This document shows positions 1 to 7,199 of a DNA stretch of 20,620 nt, piece after piece (the first letter of the stretch is position 1; the number at the start of each line of letters is the position of its first letter). A program made the position numbers and the translations under genes. Source of the stretch: a virus; the IMG/VR virus record IMGVR_UViG_3300011115_000616, positions 1 through 20,620 of that record; one strand, given 5' to 3'. The notes beneath the pieces were generated by a model. The model was not told the origin of the DNA, searched no databases, and saw only the letters and a program-made list of their open reading frames with translations.

Positions 1-158
1 AACAAAGCGCAAAAGTGGTGACGAATATGGGATTTACAGAAGAAGGCAGGATCAAAGAAGGGCGCCCAGCGGGCGACATTGTGTTTTACACGCTGCGCCG
101 CGACGACTGCCGGTTTTTAAATGAACGCTACAGCAAAAGGATCGCAAATCATGGGTAA
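1..158 (+). CDS. GNAT-family N-acetyltransferase, C-terminal fragment (5' end outside window)
   Basis: Codons run from base 3 to the TAA at 156-158, and the gene begins upstream of the window. The visible 51 residues include VVTNMGFTEEGRIKEG followed by GDIVFYTLRRDDCRFL. This has the look of the last strands of a GNAT acetyltransferase: a 'GF..EG..K' turn, then a strand ending in a short polar tail. GNAT enzymes transfer an acetyl group from acetyl-CoA to an amine. Phage genomes often carry one beside the structural genes, where its substrate is unknown. The acetyl-CoA binding motif is not in the window, so the assignment rests on the C-terminal pattern only. The stop overlaps the start of the next gene by eight bases (ATGGGTAA), which implies co-translation. 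Confidence 0.6.
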   Translation, partial: QSAKVVTNMGFTEEGRIKEGRPAGDIVFYTLRRDDCRFLNERYSKRIANHG

Positions 159-1044
159 ATCGTCACCATCAGCGCCGCCAGCGCCGGATTACGCGGGCGC
201 AGCTCAAGCGCAGGGCGCCGCAAACGTCGAAACCGCCCGCGTACAGGGTCGGATGAACAACCCGAATATCGTTGGCCCGTTGGGTGGGCAGACGGTCACT
301 TTTGGTGAAAATGATCAACCGACGGTCACGCAGAATCTAACGCCGACCGCACAATCTACGCTGGAATCGCAGCAACGCGTACAGCAGGCATTGGCCAATC
401 TTGGCGAGCAGGGTCTAGGCACTGCTCGTGAGGTTCTTGCAACAAAGTTTGATCCTAATTTGCCAGATATTCAAACCCGCGTTAATACTAGCAATATTGC
501 CAAAATGCCGGTAAATGCGGGCACAACTGGACAAGAAGCAATCATGTCACGGCTGGCGCCGCAGCTTGAAAAGTCAGACGCAGCAACGCGGCAGCGGTTA
601 ATTAACGAGGGTCTGGTACCGGGTGGCGAAGCATACGAAAACGCCATGATTTCGCAGAATCAGCAAAAGAATGATTTGCTCGCGCAGGCCGCGCTGCAAG
701 GTATTAATTTAGACACTGCTGCAAATGCTCAAGGATACAACCAAGAATTGCAATCAGGTCAATTTACAAACACAGCAATACAACAACTTCTAGCAAAAGC
801 GTCTGGATTGCGCGCTCAGCCATTAAATGAAATTTCTGGCTTGATGAGTGGTTCACAAATCCAAATGCCGCAGTTTCAAGGCTATCAAGGGTCAAACATT
901 GCACCGGCACCGATCTTTGCAGGGGCGCAGGCGGCAGGGCAGGGCGCAATAGATCGGTATGGAATTGCATCCTCAAACGTCAACGCGCAGAATGCCGGGC
1001 TTTATAACTTGGCAGGCACCGCAGGCATGGCGGTTGCGCTCTAA
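151..1044 (+). CDS. phage virion-associated protein, putative internal/DNA-ejection protein (297 aa)
   Basis: I start it at ATG 151 rather than the in-frame ATG at 121. The 151 start gives MGKSSPSAPPAPDYAGAAQA, the typical N-terminus of a podovirus structural family, and an AAAAGG lies 11-16 bases upstream. The protein is rich in Ala, Gln, Asn and Gly, has no membrane segment, and its middle (about residues 50-190) looks helical and amphipathic. From memory, proteins with this SPSAPPAPDY-like N-terminus sit next to tail or ejection genes in podoviruses and are annotated as hypothetical or structural. Being a virion component is inferred from context; no enzymatic motif is visible. Its TAA stop overlaps the next ATG as TAATG. 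Confidence 0.7.
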   Translation: MGKSSPSAPPAPDYAGAAQAQGAANVETARVQGRMNNPNIVGPLGGQTVTFGENDQPTVTQNLTPTAQSTLESQQRVQQALANLGEQGLGTAREVLATKFDPNLPDIQTRVNTSNIAKMPVNAGTTGQEAIMSRLAPQLEKSDAATRQRLINEGLVPGGEAYENAMISQNQQKNDLLAQAALQGINLDTAANAQGYNQELQSGQFTNTAIQQLLAKASGLRAQPLNEISGLMSGSQIQMPQFQGYQGSNIAPAPIFAGAQAAGQGAIDRYGIASSNVNAQNAGLYNLAGTAGMAVAL

Positions 1045-1733
1045 TGCTTGGAATTGCCTTTTCTGGTGGTAAAGATTCTCTGGCTTGCTGGTATTTATCC
1101 AAGCATCTGAATCCTGTTGTTTTGTGGGTAAATACTGGCACAGGCTATCCAGAAACTTTAAAAATTGTAAATGAGATAAAAAGCCAAGCATTTCAGTTTG
1201 TAGAAATTAATTCCGATAAGCAAAAGCAAAATGATGAATGGGGTTTGCCATCGGATATTGTGCCAATTCATTTCACAAATACTGGAATGCAAATTAGTGG
1301 CATCAAGCCAATAAAGGTGCAGAGTTATTTAGGATGTTGTTACGAAAACATAGCAAATCCGTTGATGCAAAAATGCAAAGAAATGGGCATTACTGAATTG
1401 ATCAGAGGACAACGATTAGACGAGAGTTATAAATCGCTTGCAGTTAATGGCTCAATGGTTGATGGCATTAAGTTTTTGCAGCCCATTGAAACATGGACAA
1501 AACAGCAAGTTTTAGATTATTTGCTAGACCAGCGCGGCAGTTTGCCAGAACATTATTCAATAGATCATTCAAGCCTTGATTGTTATGATTGCACTGCGTT
1601 TTTAGAGCATTCAGCAGATCGGATTGCGTGGACAAAACAGCGTCATCCTGACCTTTACGAGATATATTCTAAAAAAATGGACGCACTGAAAATGACCTTA
1701 AAACCCAGTCTAAATGCAATGGGGATGATATGA
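1044..1733 (+). CDS. PP-loop ATP pyrophosphatase, PAPS/APS-reductase-like, with four-cysteine Fe-S signature (229 aa)
   Basis: The N-terminus has the PP-loop SGGKDS (residues 7-12), which binds ATP or an adenylylated substrate in the adenosine nucleotide alpha-hydrolase fold. A GQRLDES segment (122-128) matches the G-x-R-x-D-E-S motif of the PAPS reductase family. Cysteines 98-99 and 180/183 form CC-X80-CxxC, the spacing used for the [4Fe-4S] cluster in APS reductases. The C-terminal ECGxH-type catalytic cysteine of true reductases is missing: no Cys follows residue 183. A thiolation or nucleotide-modification role (as for DndC or TtcA relatives) is therefore as plausible as sulfonucleotide reduction. 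The gene is AT-rich (40 G/C in 120 bases at 1141-1260) yet coupled on both sides (TAATG upstream, ATGA downstream), so it looks like an acquired moron within a late operon. Confidence 0.85.
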   Translation: MLGIAFSGGKDSLACWYLSKHLNPVVLWVNTGTGYPETLKIVNEIKSQAFQFVEINSDKQKQNDEWGLPSDIVPIHFTNTGMQISGIKPIKVQSYLGCCYENIANPLMQKCKEMGITELIRGQRLDESYKSLAVNGSMVDGIKFLQPIETWTKQQVLDYLLDQRGSLPEHYSIDHSSLDCYDCTAFLEHSADRIAWTKQRHPDLYEIYSKKMDALKMTLKPSLNAMGMI

Positions 1734-1978
1734 ACACCACTTATAACTTCAATCCCGACGACAAGCGTATGCAGCTCGCCGCGCTACTGCAAGATCCGAC
1801 ACAACCGTATCAGCGAGCCAAGAACACGATGGGCGCCCCCAGCTCAAGCATGGGCGGGCTTAATGACATGATGATGAAGATGATGATGCAGAAAGCCGGA
1901 ACGCAACCCGGCGCCCCCGTTGTCGATCGATCTGCACCATACGATCCGAATTCCCAAAACTTTACGCCGTCTTACTAG
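1730..1978 (+). CDS. small phage protein of unknown function, Met/Gln-rich (82 aa)
   Basis: Its ATG overlaps the stop of the PP-loop gene (ATGA), suggesting translational coupling. The sequence is hydrophilic, with a methionine-rich run near residues 47-53 (MMMKMMMQ) encoded by repeated ATG/AAG codons. The C-terminus is disordered and Pro/Asn/Tyr-rich. There is no signal peptide, membrane segment or recognised domain. Placement between two virion-type genes suggests a minor structural or assembly role, which is inference only. An in-frame ATG at 1769 would give a shorter product; I prefer 1730 because of the overlap. Confidence 0.55.
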   Translation: MNTTYNFNPDDKRMQLAALLQDPTQPYQRAKNTMGAPSSSMGGLNDMMMKMMMQKAGTQPGAPVVDRSAPYDPNSQNFTPSY

Positions 1979-1987
1979 AGGCTCAAA

Positions 1988-3694
1988 ATGGCCGCTTTCG
2001 ACTTACAGAATCAAAATCTAACGCACGCTTTCAACCTGCCCAGCCCATATCAGGCTGATTTGTCAAAACTTGCCCAGCAGCAAAAGATGGCCGAGCTGTT
2101 GCAAGCGCAATCTTTACAGCCCACAGAGCGGTATAGCTATAAGGGCATAGAGGCACGCACGCCAGCGACCGCAGGGCTTGCGAAAGTCTTGCAGGCTATG
2201 GGTGGGGCTTATTTGCAGAAACAGGGGCTTGAGGAACGGAAGGCGCTGGGGGAAAGGTATCGTGCAGATCAATCTGCTGATTTTACCAATCTTGCAAAAA
2301 TGCTATCTGCGCCTGTTGTTGCTGGTTCTGCTGCTATTCCAGAAAGATTTGCTGAACCGCCAATGATACCGACCGATGACGAAGGCAATCCTATGCCAGG
2401 CGTATCGGCCGCGCCTGCAATTCCTGCTGTTGCATCGCGCATAAAAGGTCAAATTGATCCTGAAATGATTGGGCAATTTAAAACGCCAGAAACGCAACAA
2501 ATGGCAATGGCGCAACTGTTGGCACAGATTGGTCCTAAAACTCCAATTAAAGCATCTGCTGGCGATGTATTTTTTGATGCACAAGGTCGGGAAATTTTCC
2601 GCGCACCAGAAAAACAAGAATATGGCACGACGCCGCATTATGAAATGGTTGATGGCAAGCCTCATGCTGTTGTTTATGACAAAAATGGCAATAAAAAAGA
2701 TTTGGGGCCAGCTTCACCACAAAATCAATTTACTACTGGAACCGTTGACGCACAGGCAAGACTTGCACAAGAGCGTGCAATATCAGATCGAAACTTCAAC
2801 CAATTGTCTGCTAATCAACAAGCGCAATTGAAAAATGATGCGGCAAGACTGGGCATCAGCGCAGAGCAATTGTTTTTTGATACAGGCGTTCGCGCTGGTG
2901 GCGCTGCAATGCCGCCTGCTACTGGCCCAAGTTATTTGCCTGTTCCTGCTGCCGCAGGGGTTGCGCCTGTTGTGCCGAGTATGCCGCCAACAGCTCGGCC
3001 TGTTGGTCAACCTGTGCCGGCGCCTGGTACCGCGCCTGTGCAAGCTGCGCCGCGTATCGGCATGGCGCCAACCCGTCCTGCTCAACCAGTAACGCCGGCG
3101 TTTGCGCCTAATGCGGTTGGTCCTACTGGTCAGGCTGTACAAGCAAATCAAGATAATGTTGTTCAAACCGCTGCTGGTCCTGTTCGAATAAGTGGAAAAG
3201 AACTTCAAAAATTAGCGGTTGCGTCACTTGAAGCGCAACAAAAGAAAGAACAAACAATGTCTGGTCTTGGTGATGCTCTTACTGAGGCAAGAAATATATT
3301 GATTGGCACAGATCCATTGACCGGAACGCCTGGACAAAAACCATTGCCTACCGCCAGTGGGGCCGGCAGTCTTGTCGATTATTTGGGAAATATTTTTGGC
3401 CAAGCACCTAGAGGACAAAATGAAGCAAAACGACTTGAAGTCGTTGCTGGAATATTGACATCAAAAGTGCCTAGAATGGAAGGGCCGCAATCTGATAAAG
3501 ATGTTGACCTTTATAAAAAGATGGCTGGCGATGTTGGAAATTCTGGTTTGCCAATTAGCACTAGACTTGCTGCTTTAGATACTATGCAAAAATTGTTTTC
3601 TAAATATGAGCGTTTTAATACAAACGCGCCTGCGGCAAATCAGCAAACGCAATCACCGCAATCAAATCAGCGTAGATACACGGTGGATTATTAA
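1988..3694 (+). CDS. large phage structural protein, putative internal virion/ejection protein (568 aa)
   Basis: ATG 1988 is preceded by AGAGG at 1976-1980. The N-terminal half is Gln/Ala/Leu-rich and probably helical (AAFDLQNQNLTHAFNLPSPY at the start). A long Pro/Ala/Val linker occupies about residues 307-381. The C-terminal part (about 390-545) is again helical, with a small-protein-binding or scaffold look, and ends in a Gln/Asn-rich tail. No enzymatic motif is recognised. Long low-complexity proteins of this kind in the late operon just before the tail fibre are typically podovirus internal virion or DNA-ejection proteins; the role is inferred from context and composition. The stop abuts the next ATG without a gap. 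G/C content varies along the gene and is lower around 2280-2860. Confidence 0.65.
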   Translation: MAAFDLQNQNLTHAFNLPSPYQADLSKLAQQQKMAELLQAQSLQPTERYSYKGIEARTPATAGLAKVLQAMGGAYLQKQGLEERKALGERYRADQSADFTNLAKMLSAPVVAGSAAIPERFAEPPMIPTDDEGNPMPGVSAAPAIPAVASRIKGQIDPEMIGQFKTPETQQMAMAQLLAQIGPKTPIKASAGDVFFDAQGREIFRAPEKQEYGTTPHYEMVDGKPHAVVYDKNGNKKDLGPASPQNQFTTGTVDAQARLAQERAISDRNFNQLSANQQAQLKNDAARLGISAEQLFFDTGVRAGGAAMPPATGPSYLPVPAAAGVAPVVPSMPPTARPVGQPVPAPGTAPVQAAPRIGMAPTRPAQPVTPAFAPNAVGPTGQAVQANQDNVVQTAAGPVRISGKELQKLAVASLEAQQKKEQTMSGLGDALTEARNILIGTDPLTGTPGQKPLPTASGAGSLVDYLGNIFGQAPRGQNEAKRLEVVAGILTSKVPRMEGPQSDKDVDLYKKMAGDVGNSGLPISTRLAALDTMQKLFSKYERFNTNAPAANQQTQSPQSNQRRYTVDY

Positions 3695-5290
3695 ATGGCT
3701 TACGAGATCGAAACAAAAGACGGCATTGTTATTAGGAATATTCCCGATAACATCAAGCCCGATGATCCTAGCGTAAAAGCAAAAGTCACCAATGCTAGAC
3801 AGGCTCGCATGGCAGAACAGGGCGCCACTGGTGAGCAACTTTCTGCGCCTGGCATTAATCCAACTGAGGGCATGAGCACCGGACAACGTTTTCTAGCAGG
3901 AACAGGCAAAGCATTTTCTGACATTGGCCGCGGCGTTGGGCAGCTCGTTGGCGCTGTTCCGCAATCTACCATTGATGAATCGGCAAGGCTGGATAAGCCG
4001 TTAATGAATACCGGCGCAGGAATGGCCGGTAATGTTGTCGGCAACATGGCTGCACTGGCGCCCACTATGATAATCCCAGGTGCTAACACAATGGCTGGCG
4101 CCACAATCGGCGGTGGCTTGCTGGGCGCCGCGCAGCCAGTCGAAACGGGGCAATCAAGAGCGCAAAATATTGGAACTGGCGCATTAGGGGGCGCTTTAGG
4201 TCAAGGCGTTGCTAATGTGATCGGCCGCGTAATCCGTCCTGTGCAGTCGCAACTCACGCCCGAAATATCCGCATTGGCATCTAAAGCTGAAAATGTTTAC
4301 GGCATTCCTTTGACCGCAGCAGATAAAACAGGATCAAGGCCGTTAAAAATTATTGAATCCGTTTTAGATCAATTGCCTTTGACCGCCGACCGTCAGGCAT
4401 TGGCAAAAGAATTGCAGCGATCTGCATTTAATAAAGCCGCGCTTGAAACAATTGGCGAATCTAGCACTAAGGCAACGCCCGAAGTGCTAAATGCCGCACG
4501 CACAAGGATTGGCAAATCGTTTAATGATCTATCGGGCAGGAATACTGTAACGCTTGCCGATGATTTTTTTAATTCATTGATAAGCATTGAAAGTGGCATT
4601 AATCCGTTTACCAAGCCAGCAGTGCGTGAAGCGATAGACAAAGGGCTTGAACTTGCAACGCAAAAAACAATCAGCGGCAAGGATTACCAAAAGATCAGAT
4701 CAACGCTCGGCAAACAAGGAAATGATGCGTTTGCCTCTGGCAACAGCGAACTAGGTCAAGCCTTAAAATCCCTTAAAGCTGGCCTAGATGATGCAGCAAC
4801 CGGATCTGTGTCCGCAGCAGATAAAGATGCGTGGAATCTTGCCCGTAAACAATGGCAGTCTTTAAAGGTTGTTGAAAAAGCTGCGGCGCCGACTTCTGCT
4901 GATGCGGTGGCTGGTAATGTATCACCGGCAAAGCTGGCGCAAGCGTTAATGTCTGTTGACAAAAAAGGATTTACTTACGGCACCAGCAATCAAAAACTTG
5001 GTGATATAGCTAGAATTGGGCAGGCTTTCGTTAAAGAACAAATCCCAAATTCTGGAACCGCACAACGCAGTTTTTATCAGAAATTGATGAACAATCCTAT
5101 TACCGCAGTATTGGAGGGCGGCGTTGGTGGTTTGTCTGTGCCGATGCAGAGAATTATGCAAAGCAAAGCAGGCCAAGCGTATTTGGGGCAAGGTCCAATA
5201 TCAGCAAGAACACTTGCACTTGCAAGAAAGCTGCGCGAAGGCGCCGGTATTGTTGGCGGCGCCGCGTTACCGGGTTATGTGGAACAATAA
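3695..5290 (+). CDS. putative phage DNA-ejection (internal virion) protein with Gly-rich hydrophobic segment (531 aa)
   Basis: It opens with MAYEIETKDGIVIRNIPD and then a KPDDPSVKAKV stretch, an N-terminal pattern I associate with phage ejection or injection proteins. Residues about 105-180 form a long Gly/Ala-rich hydrophobic stretch with small-residue repeats (MAGATIGGGLLGAA, GALGGALGQG). This is the type of segment thought to insert into or span the host envelope during DNA entry. The rest (about 190-480) is helical and amphipathic; the last 50 residues are again Gly/Ala-rich. GGTGG at about 3682 serves as a ribosome binding site. Last of three long virion-type genes before the fibre. The name is based on composition and context, not on a catalytic motif. 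Confidence 0.65.
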   Translation: MAYEIETKDGIVIRNIPDNIKPDDPSVKAKVTNARQARMAEQGATGEQLSAPGINPTEGMSTGQRFLAGTGKAFSDIGRGVGQLVGAVPQSTIDESARLDKPLMNTGAGMAGNVVGNMAALAPTMIIPGANTMAGATIGGGLLGAAQPVETGQSRAQNIGTGALGGALGQGVANVIGRVIRPVQSQLTPEISALASKAENVYGIPLTAADKTGSRPLKIIESVLDQLPLTADRQALAKELQRSAFNKAALETIGESSTKATPEVLNAARTRIGKSFNDLSGRNTVTLADDFFNSLISIESGINPFTKPAVREAIDKGLELATQKTISGKDYQKIRSTLGKQGNDAFASGNSELGQALKSLKAGLDDAATGSVSAADKDAWNLARKQWQSLKVVEKAAAPTSADAVAGNVSPAKLAQALMSVDKKGFTYGTSNQKLGDIARIGQAFVKEQIPNSGTAQRSFYQKLMNNPITAVLEGGVGGLSVPMQRIMQSKAGQAYLGQGPISARTLALARKLREGAGIVGGAALPGYVEQ

Positions 5291-5291
5291 G

Positions 5292-5336
5292 ATGCGTAAT
5301 TTCCGCGCAGACTGTCACGAAATAAAGGAGAGCTAA
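5292..5336 (+). CDS. possible 14-codon leader peptide upstream of tail fibre
   Basis: An ATG two bases after the ejection-protein stop opens a 14-codon frame (MRNFRADCHEIKES). It ends with TAA at 5334-5336, one base before the ATT start of the fibre gene. Only a weak GGA lies upstream. The arrangement would let ribosomes finish on top of the fibre start and reinitiate there. Alternatively it is a chance frame in a 47-base gap. I include it because of its exact stop/start apposition; there is no protein-level evidence. Confidence 0.2.
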   Translation: MRNFRADCHEIKES

Positions 5337-5340
5337 AATT
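5325..5340 (+). promoter_or_regulatory. ribosome binding site that fixes an ATT start codon for the tail fibre
   Basis: AAGGAG (5325-5330), a seven-base spacer, then ATT (5338-5340). Reading upstream in the same frame gives AAA, GCT, AGA, AGG and then a TAA stop at 5323-5325, so no ATG, GTG or TTG is available before ATT. The next conventional start in frame is GTG 5587, 83 codons downstream and without a Shine-Dalgarno. The 83 codons in between encode a recognisable fibre N-terminus. Confidence 0.75.
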
Positions 5341-6399
5341 AGCTACAACGGCAGCGGGACCTTTAACATCAACACGTCGGGCCAGCCTGTAGTCACCGGC
5401 ACCGTCATTTCTTCAACAGCATTTAACGCCCTCACAGCGGATCTAGGCACCGGCCTATCTACGGCAATCACGAAAGACGGCCAAACGACTGCGACGGCCA
5501 GGATACCGTTTGCAGCAGGCATCAACAGCAGCCTGGTTACAGACGCCACGAGCACGACGACTGGCTCGATCATCACGGCGGGCGGCGTGGGGATTGCAAA
5601 AGCATTGTATGTTGGAACAACTTTAAACGTAGCAGGTGCATCCACATTAGCTGCTATCACCGGCACATTCAACGGCACCGTAGGCGCGACCACGCCAAGC
5701 ACAGGTGATTTTACTTCTGTAACCGGCACAGTCTCATCTGGTGCTGTTTCTACTTACACCGCAAGCGGCGCAAATCAAAGCATTTATTCTAGGTATATCG
5801 GCGGGTCGCCCAGTGTGGCAAACGTATACGTCGGAACAGATAGCGCAGCAGGGGGCATATCCGGTATCGGTGGCGGTGGGATACTTTGGAACGTCGGTAA
5901 TGCAGGTTTAGCGTTTGGTGCAAATAACGCACTGGCAATGTCGTTAAGTACTACGGGCGCATTGGCTCTTAAAGGCGCAAGCACTTCAGCCACAGGGGTG
6001 GGCATCACCTTCCCCGCCACACAAAGCGCATCGACAGACGCAAATACGCTGGATGATTATGAGGAGGGAACGTGGACGCCTACAATAACTCCGCAAAGTG
6101 GGTCTATTACAACACTTGGTGCTGTTAGCGGAAAATACACAAAAATAGGAAATACTGTTTTTCTTTGGATAAAAGTTGCAATTACAGTAGTTGGAACTGC
6201 TTCGGGGGATTGCAATATATCAGGAATTCCTTTTTCTGCTTCACAATCGGGAAATGGTAGCGGTGTAAACAGCAGCAATATAACAATTGCTGTGAGACAA
6301 AATTCTGGCACATCAGCACTTTTTTGTAGTGCAACAACCGGCGGTAGCGCAATGGCATCTGCTACAAGTTACGAAATACAAATAAACTTTTTTGTTTAA
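5338..6399 (+). CDS. tail fibre protein, ATT start (353 aa)
   Basis: With the ATT start the protein opens (M)SYNGSGTFNINTSGQPVVTG, the N-terminal pattern of many podovirus tail fibres that attaches the fibre to the tail. A Thr/Ser/Gly/Ala-rich repetitive beta shaft follows (about residues 60-230). Around residue 239 comes the junction motif DDYEEGTWTPT, after which many phage fibres carry an exchangeable C-terminal tip. The tip here (about 250-353) is AT-richer: 19 of 60 bases are G/C at 6121-6180, against 32 of 60 at 6001-6060. This points to module exchange. The product is expected to bind the host surface and set host range. Either ATT is a genuine rare start, as known for E. coli infC, or an ATG was misread; the reading frame itself is not in doubt. 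Confidence 0.85.
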   Translation: MSYNGSGTFNINTSGQPVVTGTVISSTAFNALTADLGTGLSTAITKDGQTTATARIPFAAGINSSLVTDATSTTTGSIITAGGVGIAKALYVGTTLNVAGASTLAAITGTFNGTVGATTPSTGDFTSVTGTVSSGAVSTYTASGANQSIYSRYIGGSPSVANVYVGTDSAAGGISGIGGGGILWNVGNAGLAFGANNALAMSLSTTGALALKGASTSATGVGITFPATQSASTDANTLDDYEEGTWTPTITPQSGSITTLGAVSGKYTKIGNTVFLWIKVAITVVGTASGDCNISGIPFSASQSGNGSGVNSSNITIAVRQNSGTSALFCSATTGGSAMASATSYEIQINFFV

Positions 6400-6402
6400 T
6401 TA

Positions 6403-6423
6403 ACTACACCGGATTGGTGTAGT
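6403..6423 (+). other. perfect 8-bp stem hairpin after the tail fibre gene
   Basis: ACTACACC (6403-6410), loop GGATT, GGTGTAGT (6416-6423). It lies three bases after the fibre stop and just before the AAGGAG of the next gene. No run of T follows on either strand, so it is not a standard Rho-independent terminator. A processing or mRNA-stability element, or partial attenuation between the fibre and lysis genes, is more likely. Confidence 0.5.
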
Positions 6424-6440
6424 CAGACAAGGAGAAACAA

Positions 6441-6698
6441 ATGGCAATCACCAAAGAAACAGTAATCGACCAGATCACCGTCACCGAAAACGGCATCATT
6501 CTTTACCGTGAAGCAACTCGCATTATGGAAGATGGCACCGAACTGACCAAGACCTACCATCGCAACAGCCTGACGCCAGCGCAAGACCTGACGGGTGTGC
6601 CGGAGAAGGTGGTGGCGATCTGCAACACGGCGTGGACGCAAGACGTGATCGACGCATACAAAGCCTCGCTGCCGAAAGTAGAAGATGAACCTGCTTAA
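6441..6698 (+). CDS. conserved small phage protein downstream of tail fibre, unknown function (85 aa)
   Basis: ATG 6441 follows a strong AAGGAGA ribosome binding site at 6429-6435. The protein is soluble and mixed alpha/beta: a beta-rich N-terminal half with VIDQITVTENGIILYREATR, then a helical C-terminal half with a Trp near residue 65, and an acidic tail. I recall similar short proteins after tail-fibre genes in podo- and siphoviruses, without assigned function; a fibre chaperone or small tail component is possible. No catalytic motif is seen. The last 14 bases overlap the next gene. Confidence 0.65.
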   Translation: MAITKETVIDQITVTENGIILYREATRIMEDGTELTKTYHRNSLTPAQDLTGVPEKVVAICNTAWTQDVIDAYKASLPKVEDEPA

Positions 6699-6867
6699 AA
6701 GCAAAACAGTCTGGTATGCGATCATCATCGCAGTCTTGTCCATCGTGCAAGGCTATATCAACCTGCTGCCGATGACGCCGGTAGCACAGATGTTCATTGG
6801 GATAGTGATTTCGGTGGGCATCGTTATTTTGCGTCTTTTAACCACTCAACCGATCTCGGAGAAATAA
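6685..6867 (+). CDS. small membrane protein with two transmembrane segments, putative holin (60 aa)
   Basis: Two hydrophobic helices are clear: about residues 9-26 (VWYAIIIAVLSIVQGYI) and 34-53 (AQMFIGIVISVGIVILRLL), separated by a short Pro-containing turn, with Lys at both ends. That is the size and topology of class II holins, and the gene begins the membrane-protein run ahead of the endolysin. It overlaps the upstream gene by 14 bases and its stop overlaps the next start (TAATG). Its role is inferred from topology and location; a better family match to a holin lies at 7354. Confidence 0.6.
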   Translation: MNLLKSKTVWYAIIIAVLSIVQGYINLLPMTPVAQMFIGIVISVGIVILRLLTTQPISEK

Positions 6868-7019
6868 TGAAACTTGATCTTGAAGCCAATGAAGTGCAAT
6901 TCATCCTCAACATGCTTGGCGAACTTCCATCGAAGTCAGGATGCTTTCCGCTTATCGTGAAAATCCAAAGCCAAGCACAGCCGCAAGTCGAGCCGCCTAA
7001 AGAAGAAGAAGCAGCCTAA
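6867..7019 (+). CDS. very small soluble phage protein, unknown (50 aa)
   Basis: Starts at ATG 6867, overlapping the previous stop as TAATG, with GGAGA at 6858-6862 as ribosome binding site. The first 20 residues (MKLDLEANEVQFILNMLGEL) form an amphipathic helix, and the C-terminus is Pro/Glu-rich (EPPKEEEAA). It has no membrane segment. Short proteins beginning this way are common in phage late regions, but I cannot name a family. The good start signals and the tight packing on both sides support a real gene. Confidence 0.55.
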   Translation: MKLDLEANEVQFILNMLGELPSKSGCFPLIVKIQSQAQPQVEPPKEEEAA

Positions 7020-7028
7020 AGGATGGAA

Positions 7029-7199
7029 ATGATGGCATCTCTGACCGAAGTAGAAGGCCGTGTAAATACGCACGAGGCGGTGTGTCAGCTTCGGTATGAA
7101 AGCATCAACGCTCGTTTAAAGCGCATTGAAGCAATTGGCTTGACTGCGGCAGGTGCCATCATTATGTTGTTGCTGCATCTTGTGACAAAGGCTGGATGA
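7029..7199 (+). CDS. XhlA-like small lysis-associated membrane protein (56 aa)
   Basis: AAAGGA at 7018-7023 sits five bases before ATG 7029 (ATGATGG); ATG 7023 is in frame but overlaps the ribosome binding site, so 7029 is preferred. Residues about 5-35 are charged and predicted coiled-coil (EVEGRVNTHEAVCQLRYESI), and one transmembrane helix follows at the C-terminus (about 37-53, LTAAGAIIMLLLHLVTKAG). This N-terminal coil plus C-terminal TM plan is that of haemolysin XhlA-type holin partners. It lies directly upstream of other lysis genes. The family label is by architecture, not by a diagnostic motif. Confidence 0.55.
   Translation: MMASLTEVEGRVNTHEAVCQLRYESINARLKRIEAIGLTAAGAIIMLLLHLVTKAG

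Noticed and set aside
2303-3208. Several open frames of 85-141 codons on either strand within the 568-aa structural gene
   Set aside because: Arg/Cys/Trp-heavy or Leu/Arg-heavy translations without ribosome binding sites, as expected from out-of-frame reading of Ala/Pro-rich codons.
3700-4104. 134-codon leftward open frame antisense to the ejection protein
   Set aside because: Shadow of a Gly/Ala-rich coding sequence; no start signals and no neighbours on that strand.
5587-6399. GTG 5587 as start of a 270-aa tail fibre
   Set aside because: It lacks a Shine-Dalgarno and would discard 83 in-frame codons encoding a typical fibre N-terminus preceded by a perfect ribosome binding site.
5338-6399. 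Diversity-generating retroelement acting on the tail fibre
   Set aside because: No reverse transcriptase gene and no template repeat of the fibre's 3' end were seen in the window.
6403-6423. Hairpin after the tail fibre as a Rho-independent terminator
   Set aside because: Stem is only 8 bp and no T-run follows on either strand, so I list it as a hairpin, not a terminator.
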